Below, piece by piece: positions 58,607 to 64,000 of a DNA stretch of 64,000 bases (its first letter is position 1; each line of letters opens with the position of its first letter). Below the pieces are notes generated by a model, which was not told where the DNA came from, made no database searches, and worked only from the letters and a program-made list of their open reading frames with translations. The DNA lies in assembly GCA_036497945.1 (NCBI GenBank), contig DASXIN010000180.1, forward strand, positions 23,686 to 87,685. The letters run 5' to 3'. This DNA comes from RYN-230 sp036497945. GTDB taxonomy: Bacteria; Actinomycetota; Actinomycetes; Streptosporangiales; Streptosporangiaceae. Position numbers and translations under genes: made by a program.

Positions 58607-58842
58607 GGCATCAACCCCCTGTCTCCAGACTCTCACCTGGCCGGTCCGATCGCCCAGCCGCCGTCACACGCACTCCCCAGATCCCAGCCTGACACTCATC
58701 ACCAAGCCCGCGCGCCCACTTGCGGAATGTAACTCTCACCCCACCAGCCCCATCAGCCACGTTGATCACGAGCCGCGACTTCTGTGCACCGGGTGCGGGG
58801 TGTGGGGGGCCGGGTGTGGGTGCGGGCGTGGGCCTAGGCCGG

Positions 58843-60504
58843 TTAAGCGGTTTCGGCGCTGGCGGCGGACTCCAGGCCGAGTTCGGTGATCGAGGTGTCC
58901 CGCATCTTGAACTTCTGCACCTTGCCGGAGACCGTCATCGGGAACTCCGTGGTGATCCGCAAGTACCGGGGGATCTTGAAGTGGGCGATCTGGCCGGTGC
59001 AGAACTCGCGGAGTTCCTGCTCGGTCAGTTGCTGGCCGGGCCGGAGCTTGACCCAGGCGCAGATCTCCTCGCCGTACCGGGCATCCGGCACCCCGATGAC
59101 CTGGACGTCCTCGATGGCCGGGTGGCTGTACAGGAACTCCTCGATCTCCCGCGGGTAGACGTTCTCCCCGCCACGGATGATCATGTCCTTGATCCGGCCG
59201 ACGATGTTCAGGTAGCCGACCTCGTCCATCACGGCCAGGTCGCCGGTGTGCATCCAGCGCGCCTGGTCGATGGCCTGGCTGGTCTGCTCCGGGTCGTCCC
59301 AGTAGCCGAGCATCACCGAGTAGCCCCGGGTGCACATCTCCCCGGTGGCGCCGCGCGGCAGAGTCAGCCCGGTCTCCGGATCGACGATCTTCACCTCGAC
59401 GTACGGGTGCACCCGGCCCACGGTGGAGACCCGGCGCTCCATGTCGTCATCGGCCCGGGTCTGCGCGGACACCGGGGATGTTTCGGTCATCCCGTAACAG
59501 ATCGTCACCTCGGCCATATGCATCTCGCTGACCACGCGCTTCATCACCTCGACCGGGCACGGCGAGCCGGCCATGATGCCGGTGCGCAGCGAGGACAGGT
59601 CATACGACGCGAAGTCGGGCCGCGCCAGCTCGGCGATGAACATGGTGGGCACGCCGTACAGCGAGGTGCACCGCTCCGCGGCCACCGCCCGCAGCGTGGC
59701 CGCCGGGTCGAAGCCAGCGGCCGGGATGACGATGGCCGCCCCGTGCGTGGTGCAGGCCAGGTTGCCGAGGACCATGCCGAAGCAGTGGTAGAACGGCACC
59801 GGGATGCAGACCCGGTCCTGCTCGGTGTACCGGCAGCCCTCGCCGATGAAGTAGCCGTTGTTCAGGATGTTGTGGTGGGACAGCGTGGCGCCCTTGGGGA
59901 AGCCGGTGGTGCCGCTGGTGTACTGGATGTTGATCGGGTCGTCGAAGGACAGCATGGCCTGCCGCTCGGCCAGCTGGTCCCCGCCGCCCGCGATCGGCAT
60001 CCGGCCGACCACGAACAGCTCGTCCCAGTCGGCCGAGCCCAGGTAGATGACCCGGTCCAGGCCGGGCAGGCCGCCGCGGACCCCGTCCACCATGGCCCGG
60101 TAGTTGCTGGTCTTGAACGACTCCGCGCTGACCAGCAGCCGGACCCCGGACTGGCCCAGCGCGTAGCTCAGCTCGTGGCTGCGGTAGGCCGGGTTGATGT
60201 TGACCAGGATCACGCCCGCCTTGGCCGTGGCGTACTGCAACAGCACCCATTCGGCGCAGTTCGGCGCCCAGATGCCGACCCGGTCGCCCGCCTTGATCCC
60301 GGCCGCGATCAGACCCCGGGCCAGCGTGTCGGTGTCCGCGTCCAGCTGGGCATAGGTCCACCGCCGCCCGGCCGGCACGTCCACCACAGCCTCCCGGTCG
60401 CCGAACGCCGCCGCGATCCGGGTGAGGTTGGCGCCGATCGTCTCGCCGAGCAGGGTCTGCTCCGCGGTTCCGTGGCTGTAGGACAGCTGGGCTGGCTCGG
60501 TCAT
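58843..60504 (-). CDS. Acyl-CoA synthetase (AMP-binding family)
   Basis: 553 residues from ATG 60504, preceded by GGAGG. It activates a carboxylic acid with ATP and CoA. The P-loop-like motif is YTSGTTGFPKGATLSH, with ICYGMTETSPVS, GEMCTRGYSVMLGYW, MHTGDLAVMDEVGYLNIVGRIKDMIIRGGENVYP in parts, and Lys in TVSGKVQKFKMRD as the catalytic lysine. This resembles medium-chain fatty acyl-CoA or aryl-CoA ligases (FadD-like). No beta-oxidation partner is adjacent, so the substrate is open. Confidence 0.95.
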   Translation of the reverse strand: MTEPAQLSYSHGTAEQTLLGETIGANLTRIAAAFGDREAVVDVPAGRRWTYAQLDADTDTLARGLIAAGIKAGDRVGIWAPNCAEWVLLQYATAKAGVILVNINPAYRSHELSYALGQSGVRLLVSAESFKTSNYRAMVDGVRGGLPGLDRVIYLGSADWDELFVVGRMPIAGGGDQLAERQAMLSFDDPINIQYTSGTTGFPKGATLSHHNILNNGYFIGEGCRYTEQDRVCIPVPFYHCFGMVLGNLACTTHGAAIVIPAAGFDPAATLRAVAAERCTSLYGVPTMFIAELARPDFASYDLSSLRTGIMAGSPCPVEVMKRVVSEMHMAEVTICYGMTETSPVSAQTRADDDMERRVSTVGRVHPYVEVKIVDPETGLTLPRGATGEMCTRGYSVMLGYWDDPEQTSQAIDQARWMHTGDLAVMDEVGYLNIVGRIKDMIIRGGENVYPREIEEFLYSHPAIEDVQVIGVPDARYGEEICAWVKLRPGQQLTEQELREFCTGQIAHFKIPRYLRITTEFPMTVSGKVQKFKMRDTSITELGLESAASAETA

Positions 60505-60645
60505 GACACCCCTCCGACGTTGGCTGGCTCCATAATTCCTGTTCAGGCCCTGCGCTGTGAATGGCAAGGGGGTCCGGAGATGTCACTGGCGGGGTTGCTG
60601 CCTCGTCTTACGAGGTGCAGGCAATCCTCGATCAAGGAGCAGATG

Positions 60646-61029
60646 ATGAACCTCGCGCTGTGGATCGCTGCCGGGGTGCTGGCCGCTGTCCTCCTGGTCG
60701 CCGCCATCAATAAGCTGGTCCTTCCCCAGGAGAAGCTGGCCGCCTTTCCGGGTGGGGGATGGGTCGAAGACTTCAGTCCCGGGGCCCTCAAGGCCATCTC
60801 AATCCTCGAGATCCTCGGCGCGGTGGGCCTGATCCTGCCCGCCGTGTTCGGCATCGCGCCGGTTCTGGTGCCGCTGGCTGCTACCGGTGCGGCGTTGCTG
60901 TTTGCTGGCGCGGTGATCACGCGCCTGCGCCGTGGCGAGAAGGTAACGATCGTGGTCGACCTGGTCTATCTCGCCCTGGCCGTCTTCGTGGCGTGGGGCC
61001 GCTTCGGCCCCGAGTCCTTCCACGGCTGA
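60646..61029 (+). CDS. DoxX-like membrane protein
   Basis: 127 residues from ATG 60646, behind AAGGAG six bases upstream (an ATG at 60643 is closer). Four hydrophobic segments: LWIAAGVLAAVLLVAAINKL, ALKAISILEILGAVGLILPAVF, LVPLAATGAALLFAGAVITRL and VDLVYLALAVFVAWGRF. The FPGGG..EDFSP loop and ILEILGAVGLILP motif fit the DoxX/DoxD superfamily. Function is unclear; a redox or membrane-stress role is known only for other members. It is divergent from the acyl-CoA synthetase. Confidence 0.88.
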   Translation: MNLALWIAAGVLAAVLLVAAINKLVLPQEKLAAFPGGGWVEDFSPGALKAISILEILGAVGLILPAVFGIAPVLVPLAATGAALLFAGAVITRLRRGEKVTIVVDLVYLALAVFVAWGRFGPESFHG

Positions 61030-61131
61030 CCATTCACCCTTAGCCACCCAGGGCCGCCGGGCGGGCCGGCCATTGACCCGGCCCGGCGGCTGCGCTGGAC
61101 TTGGAGCCGACCGAACGGAAGGGAGCCCAAC

Positions 61132-62172
61132 GTGGCTGACGAGCTGTCGTTATACGGGGCGTTGCTCGGCGAGCGGGGCGGCCGGCTCGGCCGGCTGCTG
61201 GAAGGCATGATGACGGCCCAGGTCACCTCGGTGCTGGCCCGGCTCGGGGTGCCGGATGAGTTGGCCGGCGGCCCGCTCACCGTGGACCAGCTGGCCCCCC
61301 GGGTGGGCGCGGCGCCCGACGCGCTGGGCCGGCTGCTGGCCGCGGCGGCGGCCTACGGGCTGGTCAGCCAGGACAGCCAGGGCAAGTTCGCGCTCACCGA
61401 GGACGGTGAGCTGCTCCGCACGGATGTGGACGGCTCGGCCCGGGCCCTGGCTATCGGCTTCTTCGGCCCGCCGATCTGGGCCAACTTCGGCCGGACGGCT
61501 GACGTGGTGCGGAACCCGGCGCCGGTCAACCCGGCCGAGCCAGGCGGCGTCTTCGAGTACTACGCCGCGCACCCCGAGGACGCCGTGTGGTTCGCCCAGG
61601 GCATGGGCCGGGCCACCACGATCCTGGTCGCCCAGCTGGCCAAGGCCGGGTTCCGGCCACTGACCGGCGGCCGGATCGTCGACGTGGGCGGCGGCCGGGG
61701 CACGCTGCTGGCGTACCTGCTGCAGGCGGTGCCGGGCGCCACCGGGGTGCTGCTGGACCGGCCCGAAGCGCTGGCCGCGGCACCTGGCTACCTGGCCGGA
61801 GCGGGCGTGGCCGACCGCGTCGAGCTGGTCCCGGGCGACTTCCTGCGCGAGGTGCCCGCGGGTGACCTGCACGTGATCTGCCACACCCTGCACAACTGGG
61901 ACGACGAGCACGCGCGCGCCATCATCGGTAACTGCTCCCGGGCCAGCCGCCCGGGCGGCGGGCTGATGGTGATCGACCAGGTTCTCCCGGATGGGCCAGA
62001 ACCATCCGAAGCCCACCTGATGGACCTGATCATGATGCTGGCCGTCGGCGGCCGGGAGCGCACCCGGGCCGAGCATGAGGCGCTGCTCGGGTCGGTCGGC
62101 TACACGCTGGTCCGGGAGACCCCGGTGACCGAGGTGCTGCCCTGGCGGGTACTCGAATTCGAGCGGCCCTAG
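61132..62172 (+). CDS. SAM-dependent O-methyltransferase (plant-type Methyltransf_2 fold)
   Basis: 346 residues. An N-terminal dimerisation/winged region (LLEGMMTAQVTSVLARLGVPDELAGGPLTVDQLA in parts) is followed by the SAM fold: DVGGGRGTLLAYLL near 184, LDRPEAL, VPGDFLREVP, and HTLHNWDDEHARAIIGNCSRA with the catalytic His, then MMLAVGGRERTRAEHEALL. Family members methylate hydroxyls of aromatic polyketides and similar small molecules. No biosynthetic cluster is adjacent, so the substrate is unknown. GTG start. Confidence 0.94.
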   Translation: MADELSLYGALLGERGGRLGRLLEGMMTAQVTSVLARLGVPDELAGGPLTVDQLAPRVGAAPDALGRLLAAAAAYGLVSQDSQGKFALTEDGELLRTDVDGSARALAIGFFGPPIWANFGRTADVVRNPAPVNPAEPGGVFEYYAAHPEDAVWFAQGMGRATTILVAQLAKAGFRPLTGGRIVDVGGGRGTLLAYLLQAVPGATGVLLDRPEALAAAPGYLAGAGVADRVELVPGDFLREVPAGDLHVICHTLHNWDDEHARAIIGNCSRASRPGGGLMVIDQVLPDGPEPSEAHLMDLIMMLAVGGRERTRAEHEALLGSVGYTLVRETPVTEVLPWRVLEFERP

Positions 62173-62319
62173 GCGGCCGCGCGCCGATCCGGCCAGACCA
62201 GCCACGGGCTGGCGTTAGGAATGGTCGCGGTTAGGCGGCCGTGGCGCTACTGTCAGATACAGGGCCGGCTGGCGGAACCCGCAGACCGCGCGTGCCGCTT
62301 CCGAGCCCCGGGAGTAGCC

Positions 62320-62751
62320 ATGGAGTCGTGGATTGTCTGGCTGATCCTCGCCGCGGTGCTGGGCGTGGCCGAGGTGATGACTACGACCCTGGCCTTCGGG
62401 CTGATCGCGGTGGGTGCGCTGGTCGCCGCTATCTCCGGCGCGCTGGGCGCCGGGCTGCCGATCCAGCTGGCCGCGTTCGCCGTGGCCACCGGCGCCGGGC
62501 TGGGCGTGGTCCGGCCCATCGCCGCGCGGCACATCAAGCAGCCACCGCCGCTGCGCACCGGGGTCTCAGCCCTGGTTGGGCGGCCCGCCAAGGTCATCGA
62601 GGAAGTCTCGGACGACGGCGGGCAGGTCCGTATCGGCGGCGAGCTGTGGTCGGCCCGCCCCTATGACGAGTCCCGGGTTATCCCGGCTGGCTCGACCGTC
62701 GACGTCTTCGCGATCGAAGGCGCCACCGCACTCGTGCATCCCCGGGAGTAG
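62320..62751 (+). CDS. NfeD-family membrane protein
   Basis: 143 residues from ATG 62320. Two or three hydrophobic segments (IVWLILAAVLGVAEVMTTTLAFGLIAVGALVAAI in parts, then AAFAVATGAGLGVV) lead to a soluble OB-fold (ALVGRPAKVIEEVSDDGGQVRIGGELWSARP). NfeD proteins work with SPFH/flotillin partners in membrane microdomains. The stop is two bases before the SPFH gene's ATG, supporting that pairing. Confidence 0.93.
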   Translation: MESWIVWLILAAVLGVAEVMTTTLAFGLIAVGALVAAISGALGAGLPIQLAAFAVATGAGLGVVRPIAARHIKQPPPLRTGVSALVGRPAKVIEEVSDDGGQVRIGGELWSARPYDESRVIPAGSTVDVFAIEGATALVHPRE

Positions 62752-62753
62752 CC

Positions 62754-63746
62754 ATGGAACTGGCCGGGCTTATCATCGCGCTCGTCGCGGTCATCCTCGT
62801 GTTCGTCGTGGTCGGCAGGACCGTCCGGATCGTGCCGCAGGCCCGGGCCCGGAACGTCGAGCGGTTCGGCCGGTACCGCAAGACGCTGGAGCCGGGGATG
62901 AACTTCATCGTCCCCATCGTGGACCGGGTCAAGCCGCTCATCGACCTGCGCGAGCAGGTGGTGGCCTTCCGGGGGCAGCCGGTGATCACCGAGGACAACC
63001 TGGTGGTGAGCATCGACACGGTGCTGTTCTTCCAGGTCACCGATCCGCGGGCGGCCGACTACGAGATCGTCAACTACATCCAGGCGATCGAGCAGATCAC
63101 CGCGACCATGCTGCGCAGCGTGATCGGCAACATGGACCTCGAGGAGACCCTGACCTCGCGCGACAAGATCAACACGATGCTGCGCAGCGTGCTTGACGAC
63201 GCGTCGGGCAAATGGGGGCTCCGGGTCACCCGGGTGGAGATCAAGGCGATCGACCCACCGAAGAGCGTCATCGACGCGATGGAAAAGCAGATGCGGGCCG
63301 AGCGGGAAAAGCGCGCCGCGATCCTCACCGCCGAGGGTGTCCGGCAGTCGAAGATCCTGACCGCGGAGGGCGAGAAGCAGAGCCAGATCCTGCGGGCCGA
63401 GGGGGACCGGCAGGGGCAGATCCTGCGCGCCGAGGGACAGGCCCAGGCGATCGGCACCGTGTTCCACGCCGTGCATGAGGGGAACGCCGACCCCAAGGTG
63501 CTGGCTTACCAGTACCTGCAGACGCTGCCACAACTGGCCCAGGCTGAGGGCAATACATTCTGGGTGATCCCGAGTGAGGTGACCAGCGCGCTGAAGACGC
63601 TGAGCACGGCGTTCGGTTCGGCGGACGGCGCCGGGGATGGTGCCGGGAAGGGTGCGGGGGAGGGCGCCACGCCGGAGCAGAACCCGGCGATCGGCCCGGC
63701 GCCGGCGCCCAACGGCGCCGCCGCGGAGCCGCGCTCGCCGGGCTAA
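62754..63746 (+). CDS. SPFH/band-7 protein (slipin/QmcA-like)
   Basis: 330 residues. An N-terminal membrane helix (LIIALVAVILVFVVVGRTV) is followed by the band-7 domain: RNVERFGRYRKTLEPGMNFIVP (in parts), IDLREQVVAFRGQPVITEDNLVV, and NMDLEETLTSRDKINTMLRSVLDDASGKWGLRVTRVEIK in pieces. A coiled-coil region (about 185-245) has repeats of the ILTAEG / ILRAEG type. It forms large membrane-bound rings in relatives. The C-terminus is Gly/Ala/Pro-rich and disordered. It is paired with NfeD. Confidence 0.95.
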   Translation: MELAGLIIALVAVILVFVVVGRTVRIVPQARARNVERFGRYRKTLEPGMNFIVPIVDRVKPLIDLREQVVAFRGQPVITEDNLVVSIDTVLFFQVTDPRAADYEIVNYIQAIEQITATMLRSVIGNMDLEETLTSRDKINTMLRSVLDDASGKWGLRVTRVEIKAIDPPKSVIDAMEKQMRAEREKRAAILTAEGVRQSKILTAEGEKQSQILRAEGDRQGQILRAEGQAQAIGTVFHAVHEGNADPKVLAYQYLQTLPQLAQAEGNTFWVIPSEVTSALKTLSTAFGSADGAGDGAGKGAGEGATPEQNPAIGPAPAPNGAAAEPRSPG

Positions 63747-63875
63747 GGCTGAGTCACCCGTACGTAGTCCACTTTTGCCGGAGGACCGGCGGGCCGGGGG
63801 ATCCCCCGTTAGGGGTGATGCGGCGCTGGGCCGGGCGCGGCATCGTCGGCAGCAGGACGCCAAAGGAGGCAAAAC

Positions 63876-64000
63876 ATGGCGATAGGACCGGTGCAGCTGA
63901 TCGTCCTGGGGTTCGCTCACCCGGACTTCCACGGAGAGATCATCGCCGAGCTGGAGCGGCTGCGGGAGAACGACACGGTGCGGGTCATCGACGCGCTGGC
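63876..64000 (+). CDS. DUF6325-like protein, 5' fragment
   Basis: The ATG at 63876 is six bases after a strong AAAGGAGG (63862-63869). The visible 41 residues (AIGPVQLIVLGFAHPDFHG, EIIAELERLRENDTVRVIDAL) have the GP(V)xxxVIGF..........EI...L..L...G.IRIID pattern of DUF6325/DUF1269-type actinobacterial proteins. The gene runs off the window end, so length and function are not known. Confidence 0.7.
   Translation, partial: MAIGPVQLIVLGFAHPDFHGEIIAELERLRENDTVRVIDAL

Noticed and set aside
58700..60600. Long plus-strand open frame opposite the acyl-CoA synthetase
   Set aside because: It is the antisense of a clear AMP-binding enzyme; high GC content gives long false frames.
1..64000. CRISPR arrays, insertion sequences, prophage genes or tRNAs
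   Set aside because: No regularly spaced repeats, transposase or integrase motifs, or tRNA-like cloverleaf sequences were recognised on either strand; short tRNAs could be missed without a scan.

Overview
This 64 kb window is very GC-rich and densely packed. It reads as the chromosome of a filamentous actinobacterium (Actinomycetota). The evidence is GTG/ATG starts behind GGAGG-type ribosome sites, a mycothiol ligase gene (mshC), paired DUF5753 helix-turn-helix regulators with DUF397 and anti-sigma-like ATPase partners, a Tat/lipobox sugar-binding protein, an MEP isoprenoid cluster (dxr, ispG), and the conserved actinobacterial block rimP-nusA-ylxR-infB-DUF503-rbfA-nrnA-truB-ribF-rpsO-pnp-M16-dapB. 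The order cannot be fixed from sequence alone; Streptosporangiales-like or Treboniales-like lineages are plausible. No rRNA, tRNA, transposase, integrase or CRISPR array was recognised.

Layout. 0-9.3 kb: the start of a solute-binding protein (cut by the window edge), an rRNA methyltransferase, membrane proteins, an HATPase / DUF5753-HTH / DUF397 module, a CPBP protease, YbaK, an amidase, mshC and a small ribbon-helix-helix protein with a likely operator. 9.3-17 kb: a serine hydrolase divergent from an AldO-type alditol oxidase, a DUF4192 gene with a perfect DnaA box upstream, and a flavin oxidoreductase plus CFA-type methyltransferase pair that resembles the 10-methyl fatty acid system. 17-20.7 kb: dxr-rseP-ispG. 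20.7-25.1 kb: a DeoR regulator divergent from a complete sugar ABC transporter (binding protein, permease, ATPase). 25.1-30 kb: a secreted S33 hydrolase, the DUF4081 GNAT that normally follows ispG, an unknown 332-residue protein and a divergent ProA.

30.1-35.9 kb is the most unusual locus. Four genes overlap start to stop. The first encodes a single protein joining a full ABC-importer ATPase to GAF-like sensor regions and a histidine kinase. It is followed by an OmpR-type response regulator, a XylF-like binding lipoprotein and a XylH-like permease. The transporter's motor and the sensor kinase are therefore one polypeptide, so uptake and gene control could be coupled directly.

36-40 kb: a HelD helicase-like protein, a second DUF5753 regulator and two ferritin-like DUF4439 genes. 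40.1-55.5 kb: the translation/RNA-processing block (with an extra class I DAHP synthase between truB and ribF), ending in dapB. 55.5-64 kb: two DUF2277 paralogues flanking YccF, a large kelch/NHL-like lipoprotein, an acyl-CoA synthetase, a DoxX-like protein, an O-methyltransferase, an NfeD/SPFH pair and the start of a DUF6325-like gene.
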